Shown here: positions 42,723 to 49,317 of the stretch, piece after piece
Layout of the letters: each line of letters starts with the position of its first letter
Numbering within the stretch: the stretch's first letter is position 1
NCBI GenBank assembly: GCA_004552725.1
Contig: SFNM01000002.1
Coordinates: forward strand, 1-49,317
Reading direction: 5' to 3'
From: Bacteroidales bacterium
GTDB lineage: Bacteria; Bacteroidota; Bacteroidia; Bacteroidales; Muribaculaceae
Length of the DNA stretch: 49,317 bases
The notes under the pieces: generated by a model
What the model saw: the letters and a program-made list of their open reading frames with translations, nothing else
The model's database searches: none
Told to the model about the DNA's origin: nothing
Program-made: the position numbers and the translations under genes

Positions 42723-42977
42723 ATGAAAAAAGGCATCCATCCCGAAAATTATCGCAAGGTTGCATTCAAAGACATGTCTAACGACCAAGTCTTTATCACC
42801 CGCTCCACTATCGCAACTCGCGAAACTATCACCATCGACGGCGAAGAATACCCCCTGGTTAAACTCGAAATCACCAGCGCTTCTCACCCCTTCTTCACCG
42901 GCAAACAAAAACTCGTCGACACAGCCGGCCGCGTCGACAAGTTCATGAGCCGTTACGGCAACCGCGGTAAAAAATAA
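42723..42977 (+). CDS. rpmE2: Type B 50S ribosomal protein L31
   Basis: 84 residues. MKKGIHPENYRKVAFKDMSN and the later SHPFFTGKQKLVDTAGRVD and FMSRYG are diagnostic of type B L31 (RpmE2, zinc-free paralogue, with no CxxC). It is part of the large ribosomal subunit and standard in Bacteroidetes. It is monocistronic, with its own promoter and a hairpin terminator at 42997-43035. Confidence 0.97.
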   Translation: MKKGIHPENYRKVAFKDMSNDQVFITRSTIATRETITIDGEEYPLVKLEITSASHPFFTGKQKLVDTAGRVDKFMSRYGNRGKK

Positions 42978-42996
42978 TACCCATACAAAAATACCA

Positions 42997-43035
42997 CAGC
43001 GCGCGAGCAGTCTCCTGCCCGCGCGCTGTCTTTCT
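42997..43035 (+). terminator. Terminator after rpmE2
   Basis: CAGCGCGCG (42997-43005) pairs with CGCGCGCTG (43020-43028) with an inner GCAG/CTGC stem, followed by TCTTTCT. Confidence 0.8.
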
Positions 43036-43045
43036 CTACACACAT

Positions 43046-43213
43046 GGTTCGGCGCAGCAAAACCACACCCTCGCCCTCCTTGGGTCCTGTGGAGAGACGG
43101 TAGCCGAGCGGCGCGGTAGCGCCGCCCCGGGTTCGGTGCAGCGAAGCGCCCCGCCGCCAGCGCCCACGGTGAGGTTCGGTGGCGAGGCGGCAGCCGAGCG
43201 GCGCGGTAGCGCC
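43046..43213 (+). repeat. Two tandem copies of a GC-rich intergenic repeat
   Basis: Copy 1 is 43046-43123 and copy 2 is 43130-43213. Both start GGTTCGG(C/T)GCAGC and end with GCCGAGCGGCGCGGTAGCGC plus a final C, which can fold as GGCGC/GCGCC. Related sequence occurs at 46101-46205. Together with the L31 terminator and the kor promoter this accounts for most of the gap 42978-43380; no reading frame there looks real. Confidence 0.7.
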
Positions 43214-43274
43214 CCATGCAAAGCGCCGGCACCGCAAAAAAACTACACAATAGAAAATTTTTTGTGCAAAAATG

Positions 43275-43304
43275 TTGTATCTCACAAAAAATTCAGTATA
43301 TTTG
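43275..43304 (+). promoter_or_regulatory. Promoter of the kor operon
   Basis: TTG 43275-43277, a 19-base spacer, TATATTTG 43297-43304; about 76 bases before korD. Confidence 0.78.
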
Positions 43305-43380
43305 CAGTCGGAAACTTTCGCACCCTTTTGCGGTGCCTAACCAAAAGAAAATTATTGACTAACCTAACAACCTGAAACGA

Positions 43381-43614
43381 ATGGCAAAAGTTGCAGGAGC
43401 AGTCACAATCAACAGCGTCCAATGCAAAGGATGCGAATTGTGCGTAGTAGCATGTCCTACCGACGTGCTCAAGCTCCAACCCGAAGAAGTTAACGACCGT
43501 GGGTATCACTTCGCATTCACGGCCAATCCCGACGCCTGCATAGGCTGCGCTTCATGCGCCACGGTTTGCCCCGATGCTTGCATCGAGGTCTATCGAGTTG
43601 TAAACAAATCCTAA
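43381..43614 (+). CDS. korD: 2-oxoacid:ferredoxin oxidoreductase delta subunit (2x[4Fe-4S] ferredoxin)
   Basis: 77 residues with two ferredoxin cluster motifs, Cys 15/18/21/25 (CKGCELCVVACP) and 53/56/59/63 (CIGCASCATVCP). It is the electron-transfer subunit of the four-subunit oxidoreductase encoded by the next three genes. It carries electrons from the TPP site of the beta subunit to ferredoxin. Start and order match known KorDABC/Vor operons. Confidence 0.93.
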   Translation: MAKVAGAVTINSVQCKGCELCVVACPTDVLKLQPEEVNDRGYHFAFTANPDACIGCASCATVCPDACIEVYRVVNKS

Positions 43615-43627
43615 AGCCCCTACGACT

Positions 43628-44716
43628 ATGGAAGAAGATGTAAAATTGATGAAGGGCAATGAAGCCCTCGCTCACGCCGCTATACGTTACGGCGCCGACG
43701 GATACTTTGGTTATCCTATCACTCCCCAGTCGGAGGTACTCGAAACTCTCGAAGAACAAATGCCTTGGGAAACCACCGGCATGGTCGTCCTCCAAGCCGA
43801 AAGTGAAGTCTCATCCATCAACATGGTCTACGGCGGTGCCGCTTCCGGCAAGGCCGTCATGACTTCATCATCATCCCCCGGCATCTCCCTGATGCAAGAA
43901 GGCATCAGTTACCTCGCCGCTTCCGACGTCCCCGCTCTCGTTGTCAACGTAATGCGCGGCGGCCCCGGTCTCGGCACAATCCAACCATCACAAGCCGACT
44001 ACTTCCAAGCCACAAAAGGCGGCGGACACGGCGACTACCACATGATTGTCCTCGCTCCTGCCACCGTACAAGAAATGGCCGACTTCGTCACCCTCGGCTT
44101 CGACCTCGCTTTCAAATACCGCTGCGTGTCGATGATTCTCGCCGACGGTATCGTGGGACAAATGATGGAAAAAGTTGTCCTCCCACCCCAACGCCCGCGC
44201 CGCACCGACGAAGAAATCCGTCAACAATGCCCCTGGGCAATCACCGGCAAACACGGTCGCAAACATCGCAACATCTGCACTTCTCTCGAAATGGAATCTC
44301 CCAAAATGGAAGAAAACAACCTCCGCTTCCAGGCCGTGTACGATGAAATCGCTCGCAACGAAGTCCGCTTCGAACAGTATTACACCGAAGATGCCGAATA
44401 CGTTATCGTGGCCTTCGGCACCGTGGCCCGCATCTGCCTCAAAGCCATCGAAGAAGCTCGCGAAGCTGGCCTCAAAATCGGCCTCGTCCGTCCCATCACA
44501 CTATGGCCATTCCCCAAACAAGTACTCGCCGACCTGGCCAAACGCGTCAAAGGCATGTTAGTGGTTGAACTCAACGCCGGTCAAATGATCGAAGACGTCC
44601 AACTCGCCGTAAACTGCTCAATCCCCGTTTACCACTTCGGCCGCATGGGCGGTATGATTCCCAACCCCACCGAAGTACTCGATGCCCTCAAACTTCACTT
44701 CAACGACATTAAATGA
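43628..44716 (+). CDS. korA: 2-oxoacid:ferredoxin oxidoreductase alpha subunit
   Basis: 362 residues. MKGNEALAHAAIRYGADGYFGYPITPQSE and QAESEVSSINMVYGGAASGK (only the cores matter: GADGYFGYPITPQSE and QAESEVSSINMVYG) are the pyrimidine-binding domain signature of the PFOR alpha chain. The C-terminal domain has KIGLVRPITLWPFPK and VVELNAGQM. It is not fused to a gamma domain. It oxidises a 2-oxoacid to acyl-CoA with ferredoxin. 2-oxoglutarate or branched-chain 2-oxoacids are both possible; sequence alone does not decide. It ends with a 4-base overlap (ATGA) with korB. Confidence 0.9.
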   Translation: MEEDVKLMKGNEALAHAAIRYGADGYFGYPITPQSEVLETLEEQMPWETTGMVVLQAESEVSSINMVYGGAASGKAVMTSSSSPGISLMQEGISYLAASDVPALVVNVMRGGPGLGTIQPSQADYFQATKGGGHGDYHMIVLAPATVQEMADFVTLGFDLAFKYRCVSMILADGIVGQMMEKVVLPPQRPRRTDEEIRQQCPWAITGKHGRKHRNICTSLEMESPKMEENNLRFQAVYDEIARNEVRFEQYYTEDAEYVIVAFGTVARICLKAIEEAREAGLKIGLVRPITLWPFPKQVLADLAKRVKGMLVVELNAGQMIEDVQLAVNCSIPVYHFGRMGGMIPNPTEVLDALKLHFNDIK

Positions 44717-45486
44717 CTCAGGCCATGAAACCGGAAGAAATCATCAAAGACGAAAATAAAATCTACGCTCGTCCGCGCTTGCTCGACCTGCGCCATACTC
44801 ACTACTGCCCCGGATGCTCCCACGGCGTAGTTCACCGCATCATCGCCGAACTCCTCGACGAGATGGGTCTCGAAGACAAATCAATGGGCGTCGCCCCCGT
44901 AGGTTGCGCCGTATTCGCTTACAACTACATCGACGTCGACTGGGTTGAAGCAGCCCACGGTCGCGCTCCCGCAGTTGCAACCGCCCTACACCGCCTACAC
45001 CCCGATCACCTCGTATTCACATACCAAGGCGACGGCGATATGGCCGCTATCGGCACCGCCGAATCAATCCACGCTGCCAACCGCGGCGAAAACATCGCCA
45101 TGATTTTTATCAACAACGGCATATACGGCATGACCGGCGGTCAAATGGCCCCCACCACCCTCCTCGGCATGAAAACCGCCACCACACCCTACGGCCGCCG
45201 CGCCGACCTCAACGGCTACCCCCTGCGCATCACCGAACTCATGGCTCAACTCGATGGCACATGCTACGTAACCCGCCAAGCAGTCCACACCCCTGCCGCA
45301 GTCCGCAAAGCAAAAGCCGCCATCAAAAAAGCATTCGAAAACGCACTCGCAGGCAAAGGCACTTCAATCGTTGAAGTAGTTTCAACCTGCAACTCCGGCT
45401 GGAAAATGTCTCCCGCCAAATCCAACGAATGGATGGTACAACACATGTTTGAACGTTACCCATTAGGCGACCTTAAAAACGTATAA
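44713..45486 (+). CDS. korB: 2-oxoacid:ferredoxin oxidoreductase beta subunit (TPP-binding)
   Basis: 257 residues. HYCPGCSHGVVHRII (Cys32, Cys35) opens the TPP domain and GDGDMAAIGTAESIHAANRG (about 103-122) binds Mg-TPP; NNGIYGMTGGQMAPTT follows, as in KorB/VorA. It is the catalytic subunit for decarboxylation. Overlapping with korA and 2 bases before korC, it is in the same operon. Confidence 0.92.
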   Translation: MTQAMKPEEIIKDENKIYARPRLLDLRHTHYCPGCSHGVVHRIIAELLDEMGLEDKSMGVAPVGCAVFAYNYIDVDWVEAAHGRAPAVATALHRLHPDHLVFTYQGDGDMAAIGTAESIHAANRGENIAMIFINNGIYGMTGGQMAPTTLLGMKTATTPYGRRADLNGYPLRITELMAQLDGTCYVTRQAVHTPAAVRKAKAAIKKAFENALAGKGTSIVEVVSTCNSGWKMSPAKSNEWMVQHMFERYPLGDLKNV

Positions 45487-45488
45487 CA

Positions 45489-46025
45489 ATGAAAGAAGAA
45501 ATTATTATAGCCGGTTTCGGCGGACAAGGCGTCCTCTCCATGGGTAAAATCCTCGCCTACGCCGGCCTGATGAACAACCTCGAAGTCACTTGGATGCCAG
45601 CTTACGGCCCCGAACAACGCGGCGGCACCGCCAACGTCACCGTCATCCTCTCCGACAAAGCAATCTCATCACCTGTGCTCGACTCATTCGACACCGCCGT
45701 TGTGCTCAACCAACAATCACTCGACAAATTCGAATCCAAAGTTAAACCCGGAGGCACCCTCCTCTACGACCCCAACGGCATCCACCACCTCCCTACCCGC
45801 ACCGACATCACCGTAAAAGCAGTCGACGCAATGGGAGCCGCCATCGAACTCAAAAACTCCAAAACCTACAACATGATCCTCCTCGGCGCACTCCTCGCAA
45901 TGCGCCCAGTGGTCGACACCGAAGCCGTGGTAAAAGCGCTCCGCAAAACACTCCCCGAACGCCACCACCACCTCATCCCACTCAACGAGCAAGCCATCGA
46001 AAAAGGCCGCTCCTTAGTACAATAA
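45489..46025 (+). CDS. korC: 2-oxoacid:ferredoxin oxidoreductase gamma subunit
   Basis: 178 residues. IIIAGFGGQGVLSMGKILAY (4-23) is the family signature, followed by PAYGPEQRGGTANVTVILSD. It binds CoA together with the alpha subunit and completes the KorABCD complex. The operon ends with a strong terminator at 46045-46073. Confidence 0.93.
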   Translation: MKEEIIIAGFGGQGVLSMGKILAYAGLMNNLEVTWMPAYGPEQRGGTANVTVILSDKAISSPVLDSFDTAVVLNQQSLDKFESKVKPGGTLLYDPNGIHHLPTRTDITVKAVDAMGAAIELKNSKTYNMILLGALLAMRPVVDTEAVVKALRKTLPERHHHLIPLNEQAIEKGRSLVQ

Positions 46026-46044
46026 CCATCCCCACCCAATACCA

Positions 46045-46073
46045 AGCCTGCCGCCACCAGCGGCAGGCTTTTT
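46045..46073 (+). terminator. Terminator of the kor operon
   Basis: AGCCTGCCGC (46045-46054) pairs perfectly with GCGGCAGGCT (46060-46069), followed by TTTT. Confidence 0.9.
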
Positions 46074-46100
46074 CACACCCCGCCCCCGCCCCGTCCGCCG

Positions 46101-46205
46101 GGTTCTGCGCAGCGAAGCGCCCGACGAAGGCTCGGCGCAGCGAAGCGCCCCGCCGCAGTTGAGTCCTGTGGTGAGGCGGAAGCCGAACTGCCCTGCACCG
46201 CCCCG
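46101..46205 (+). repeat. GC-rich intergenic repeat, related to 43046-43213
   Basis: Two partial units begin GGTTCTGCGCAGCGAAGCGC (46101) and GGCTCGGCGCAGCGAAGCGC (46129). The second continues through GAGTCCTGTGGTGAGGCGG and AAGCCGAAC, matching the inner part of the copies upstream of korD. It fills the otherwise empty part of the gap 46026-46381. Confidence 0.65.
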
Positions 46206-46239
46206 CCGCCCTCCACTTTTGCAAAAAATTGGCGAAATA

Positions 46240-46271
46240 TTTGCACTTCTCGCTGAAAATCACTAACTTTG
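46240..46271 (+). promoter_or_regulatory. Promoter of rplM-rpsI
   Basis: TTTG 46240-46243, a 20-base spacer, TAACTTTG 46264-46271. The leader is about 105 bases. Confidence 0.8.
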
Positions 46272-46277
46272 CAGTCC

Positions 46278-46381
46278 GATTATGTCCATAATATAATCAT
46301 CTGCCCGACGGGGCGAGGCGCTTTTGGCCGAGCGTCCCTCCTCTTACGGCGTTTTAACAACCTATTAATCAATTAAATAAA
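46278..46381 (+). promoter_or_regulatory. Structured leader RNA of rplM
   Basis: Between the promoter and the L13 start, GAGG-CGCT (46315-46322) can pair with AGCG-tc-CCTC around a short loop, in a GC-rich block unlike the AT-rich start region. Ribosomal-protein operons often carry autoregulatory leaders, and an L13 leader class has been proposed for Bacteroidia (from memory). Which protein binds is not known from this sequence. Confidence 0.45.
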
Positions 46382-46861
46382 GTGGATACTTTAAGTTACA
46401 AAACCATTTCCCCCAACGCTCAAAGCGTTCAAAGCGAATGGGTGCTCATCGATGCCACCGACGTGCCCCTGGGCCGTCTCTGCTCCGTCGTTGCCAAAAT
46501 CCTCCGCGGCAAGCACAAACCCACCTACTCGCCCCACGTTCTATGCGGCGACAACGTTGTTATCATCAACGCTGAAAAAGTTGCCCTCACCGGCAAAAAA
46601 TTCACCGACCGCATCTACCTCAACTTCACCGGTTATCCCGGCGGTCAACGCGAGCTCACCCCCGAAGTGCTCATGAAAAAATCCTTCAACAAGCACCTCC
46701 GTCCCGGCATGCACCCCCTCTTCCTCCGCGTGCTCAAAGGTATGCTCCCCAAAAACCGCATCGGTCGTCGCATCCTCGAAAACGTGCACGTTTACAACGG
46801 TCCCTCGCACCCCCACGAGGCTCAAGCACCCAAAGCTATTGACATCAACAAACTGAAATAA
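46382..46861 (+). CDS. rplM: 50S ribosomal protein L13
   Basis: 159 residues starting at GTG (46382); the first residues MDTLSYKTISPN match Bacteroidetes L13, and no ATG fits. Family signatures are WVLIDATDVPLGRLCSVVA, LRGKHKPTYSPHVLCGDNVV and KGMLPKNRIGRRIL. An early-assembling large-subunit protein. It is followed 8 bases later by rpsI, the universal pairing. Confidence 0.97.
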   Translation: MDTLSYKTISPNAQSVQSEWVLIDATDVPLGRLCSVVAKILRGKHKPTYSPHVLCGDNVVIINAEKVALTGKKFTDRIYLNFTGYPGGQRELTPEVLMKKSFNKHLRPGMHPLFLRVLKGMLPKNRIGRRILENVHVYNGPSHPHEAQAPKAIDINKLK

Positions 46862-46869
46862 TCGAACGT

Positions 46870-47256
46870 ATGGAAACAGTAAATGCAGTAGGCCGTCGTA
46901 AAGCCGCCGTGGCTCGCGTAATCCTCAAAGAAGGTAACGGCACCATCACCATCAACCACCGTCCCCTGGAAGTGTACTTCCCCTCGTCGATTCTTCAGTT
47001 CATCGTGAAGCAACCCCTCACCACTCTCGACGTCGTTGAAAAATACGACATCCAAGTCAACCTCGACGGTGGCGGCTTCAAAGGCCAAGCCGAAGCACTT
47101 CGCCTCGGCATCGCTCGCGCTCTGGTTAAAGTTAACCCCGACGACAAGGCCGCTCTCCGCCGCGCCGGCTTCATGACCCGCGACCCTCGCGCCGTAGAAC
47201 GCAAGAAACCCGGTCAACCCAAAGCTCGCAAGCGCTTCCAATTCAGCAAACGTTAA
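46870..47256 (+). CDS. rpsI: 30S ribosomal protein S9
   Basis: 128 residues; NAVGRRKAAVARVILKEGNG at the start, LRLGIARALV in the middle, and the basic tail KKPGQPKARKRFQFSKR whose last residues reach the P-site tRNA. Cotranscribed with rplM. Confidence 0.98.
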   Translation: METVNAVGRRKAAVARVILKEGNGTITINHRPLEVYFPSSILQFIVKQPLTTLDVVEKYDIQVNLDGGGFKGQAEALRLGIARALVKVNPDDKAALRRAGFMTRDPRAVERKKPGQPKARKRFQFSKR

Positions 47257-47275
47257 TCTATTACTTTATTATTTA

Positions 47276-47283
47276 TACGTTTG
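47276..47283 (+). promoter_or_regulatory. Putative -7 box for rpsB-tsf
   Basis: TACGTTTG matches the -7 consensus; no clear -33 TTTG at the right distance. It precedes a leader of about 100 bases. Confidence 0.45.
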
Positions 47284-47285
47284 CC

Positions 47286-47361
47286 GCTGCTTAGTTGCAG
47301 CACATCGAGTTTAGTATCTAAATCGCCGGGATGGACACATTCCCTACCCGTCGATTGAAAA
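47286..47361 (+). promoter_or_regulatory. Structured leader RNA of rpsB
   Basis: Three consecutive hairpins can be drawn: GCTGC-ttagtt-GCAGC; CGAgTTTAG-tat-CTAAATCG; and CGGG-at-GG-acacatt-CC-cta-CCCG. A compact three-stem leader directly before the S2 gene suggests autoregulation by a ribosomal protein (inference). Confidence 0.5.
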
Positions 47362-47391
47362 CAAAAGAATGTAAACCCCAATTACTACAAA

Positions 47392-48231
47392 ATGTCAACT
47401 CCCACTTTTGATCAGCTCCTCGAAGCCGGTTGCCACTTCGGCCACCTCAAACGCAAATGGAACCCCGCTATGGCTCCCTACATCTTCATGGAGCGCAATG
47501 GTATCCACATCATTGATTTATACAAAACCGCTGCCAAAATCGATGAAGCAGCTGCTGCTCTGAAGAGCATCGCCAAAGCCGGCAAAAAAGTACTCTTCGT
47601 TGCTACCAAAAAACAGGCCAAACAAGTCATCGCCGACCTCGCCACAAGCGTTAACATGCCTTACGTAATCGAACGCTGGCCCGGCGGCATGCTCACCAAC
47701 TTCCCCACAATACGCAAAGCCGTCAAAAAAATGACCGCCATCGACAAAATGGCCAAAGACGGCACTTTCGACAACCTCTCCAAGCGCGAACGCCTCCAAA
47801 TCACTCGCCAACGCGCCAAATTGGAAAAAACCCTCGGCTCCATCGCCGACCTCAACCGTCTGCCCTCTGCTCTCTTCGTTGTTGACGTAATGAAAGAACA
47901 CATCGCCGTAGCCGAAGCAAACCGTCTCGGTATCCCCGTGTTCGCTATGGTCGACACCAACTCCAACCCCAACAACGTTGACTTCGTTATCCCCGCTAAC
48001 GACGACGCTTCCAAGAGCATCGAACTCATCGTCGGCACACTCGTTGCTGCCATGAACGAAGGCCTCGAAGAACGCAAAGCAGAAAAAATCGACACCGTTG
48101 CCGCAGGTGAAGCAGAAGGCGAAGCTCCCGCTGCTCCCAAACGCGAACGCCGTCGCGTTCGTCGTGCCGACGCTACACCCGAAGCTACCACTGAAGCTCC
48201 CGCTGCTGAAGAAGCTCCCGCAGCCGAATAA
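47392..48231 (+). CDS. rpsB: 30S ribosomal protein S2
   Basis: 279 residues. FDQLLEAGCHFGHLKRKWNP and RWPGGMLTNFPTIRKAVKKM are S2 signatures. The last 45 residues are an extension with a basic patch (KRERRRVRRAD) and an Ala/Glu/Pro-rich end, as seen in Bacteroidales S2. The tsf gene follows 33 bases downstream in the usual order. Confidence 0.97.
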   Translation: MSTPTFDQLLEAGCHFGHLKRKWNPAMAPYIFMERNGIHIIDLYKTAAKIDEAAAALKSIAKAGKKVLFVATKKQAKQVIADLATSVNMPYVIERWPGGMLTNFPTIRKAVKKMTAIDKMAKDGTFDNLSKRERLQITRQRAKLEKTLGSIADLNRLPSALFVVDVMKEHIAVAEANRLGIPVFAMVDTNSNPNNVDFVIPANDDASKSIELIVGTLVAAMNEGLEERKAEKIDTVAAGEAEGEAPAAPKRERRRVRRADATPEATTEAPAAEEAPAAE

Positions 48232-48264
48232 TTTATCGTTAAACCATCAAAAATTTACTACAAT

Positions 48265-49257
48265 ATGGCAGTAACAATGGCAGAAATCACCAAACTGCGC
48301 CACCTCACTTCGGCCGGTTTGATGGACTGCAAAAAAGCCCTCGCTGAAACCGACGGCGACATCGAAAAAGCCGTTGAAATCCTCCGCAAAAAAGGTCAAG
48401 CCGTTGCAGCTAAACGCGAAGACCGAACCGCCGCCGAAGGCTGCGTCCTCGCTAAAAACGACGGCTCCTTCGCCGCTGTAATCGCTCTCAACTGCGAAAC
48501 CGACTTCGTGGCCAAAAACGAAGGCTTCGTCGCCCTCACTCGCCAACTCCTCGACCTCGCTGTCGCCAACCATTGCAAATCCCTCGACGAACTCAAAGCT
48601 CTCACCGTCGACGGCCGCACCGTTGCCGACCTCGTTACCGAAGAATCAGGCAAAACCGGCGAAAAAACCGAAATCTCCGCTTACGAATTCATTGAAGCAC
48701 CTTCAACCACATCCTACAACCACCTCGGCAACAAGCTCGCTACTATCGCCGGCTTCAACCTCGAAAGTGTTGACTACCAAGTAGGTCGCGACGTGGCTAT
48801 GCAAATCGCTTCCATGAACCCAGTGGCTGTTGACCGCGAAAGCGTGCCCCAAGCCACCATCGATTCCGAACTCTCCGTCGCTATAGAAAAAACCAAAGAA
48901 GAACAAGTGAAGAAAGCCGTTGAAGCCGCCCTCAAAAAAGCCGGTCTCAACCCCAACCTGCTCGACAGCGAAGACCACATCGCTTCCAACATCGCCAAAG
49001 GTTGGCTCACCGAAGACGAAGCCGCTAAAGCACGCGAAATCATCGCTGAAACCAGCGCCGCCAAAGCCGCTAACCTCCCCGAGCAAATGATTCAAAACAT
49101 CGCTCAAGGTCGTCTCAACAAATTCTTCAAAGAAGGCTGCTTGATGGAACAAGAATTCATCAAAGACGGTAACCTTACCATCGGCAAATACCTCGAAGCC
49201 GCTCAAAAAGGCCTCCGTTGCACCATCTTCAAACGCGTAAACCTCAACGCCGACTAA
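48265..49257 (+). CDS. tsf: Elongation factor Ts
   Basis: 330 residues. The N-terminal UBA-like domain has ITKLRHLTSAGLMDCKKALA, and the core TDFVAKNEGFVAL matches the EF-Tu contact motif. The start at 48265 (MAVTMAEITK) is used; the second Met (48277, MAEITK) is equally like the family. It is the guanine-nucleotide exchange factor for EF-Tu, and it ends in a strong terminator. Confidence 0.97.
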   Translation: MAVTMAEITKLRHLTSAGLMDCKKALAETDGDIEKAVEILRKKGQAVAAKREDRTAAEGCVLAKNDGSFAAVIALNCETDFVAKNEGFVALTRQLLDLAVANHCKSLDELKALTVDGRTVADLVTEESGKTGEKTEISAYEFIEAPSTTSYNHLGNKLATIAGFNLESVDYQVGRDVAMQIASMNPVAVDRESVPQATIDSELSVAIEKTKEEQVKKAVEAALKKAGLNPNLLDSEDHIASNIAKGWLTEDEAAKAREIIAETSAAKAANLPEQMIQNIAQGRLNKFFKEGCLMEQEFIKDGNLTIGKYLEAAQKGLRCTIFKRVNLNAD

Positions 49258-49274
49258 TTCACATACTCCATACC

Positions 49275-49308
49275 AAAAAAGCGCGCCACTTGGCGCGCTT
49301 TTTTTTAT
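49275..49308 (+). terminator. Terminator after tsf
   Basis: GCGCGCC (49281-49287) pairs with GGCGCGC (49292-49298), flanked by an A run and TTTTTTTT, so it may work in both directions. Confidence 0.95.
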
Positions 49309-49317
49309 CCCATCCTC

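Overview
The window looks like chromosome of a gut-type Bacteroidales bacterium, most likely Muribaculaceae or a close relative (inference). Supporting this: at least ten genes are preceded by the Bacteroidetes-type promoter (TTG or TTTG, 19-22 bases, then TAnnTTTG); Shine-Dalgarno sites are weak or absent; there is a TamB plus lipoprotein TamL pair, a C10 cysteine protease, an M6 metalloprotease, type B L31, and several secreted proteins sharing a C-terminal YFNLQGxRV tail. No rRNA, insertion sequence, integrase or CRISPR array is visible.

Layout. 1-7.4 kb: a TPR lipoprotein (minus strand), a small lipoprotein and two secreted proteases (C10 and M6). 7.7-18.8 kb: envelope biogenesis genes tamB, tamL and lptD, with a DAHP synthase-chorismate mutase gene starting one base after lptD. 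18.8-19.7 kb, minus strand: an HU protein and a lone holin-family protein. 19.8-21.7 kb: cysK-cysE behind a leader that encodes a short peptide with five consecutive Cys codons, followed by an intrinsic terminator, which has the layout of a cysteine-responsive attenuator. 21.9-27.5 kb: a tight four-gene unit (YegS-like lipid kinase, tilS, six-hairpin glycosidase, porin). 27.6-32.1 kb: two paralogous secreted proteins, then a cobalamin riboswitch in front of a DUF4465-type secreted protein. 32.26 kb: tRNA-Leu(UAG).

32.4-42.6 kb holds the most unusual locus: five closely packed genes encoding a multi-zinc-ribbon protein, a 1304-residue membrane Ser/Thr kinase with GTGTA repeats and about 80-residue tandem repeats, a zinc-ribbon protein with four AAA+ modules (three clearly CbbX/SpoVK-like), a zinc-ribbon/FHA protein and a PP2C phosphatase. 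Together they suggest a phosphothreonine-controlled AAA+ remodelling machine. I do not recognise it as a named system.

42.7-49.3 kb is housekeeping: rpmE2, the four-subunit 2-oxoacid:ferredoxin oxidoreductase korDABC, and rplM-rpsI-rpsB-tsf with structured leaders before rplM and rpsB. GC-rich intergenic repeats flank the kor operon.
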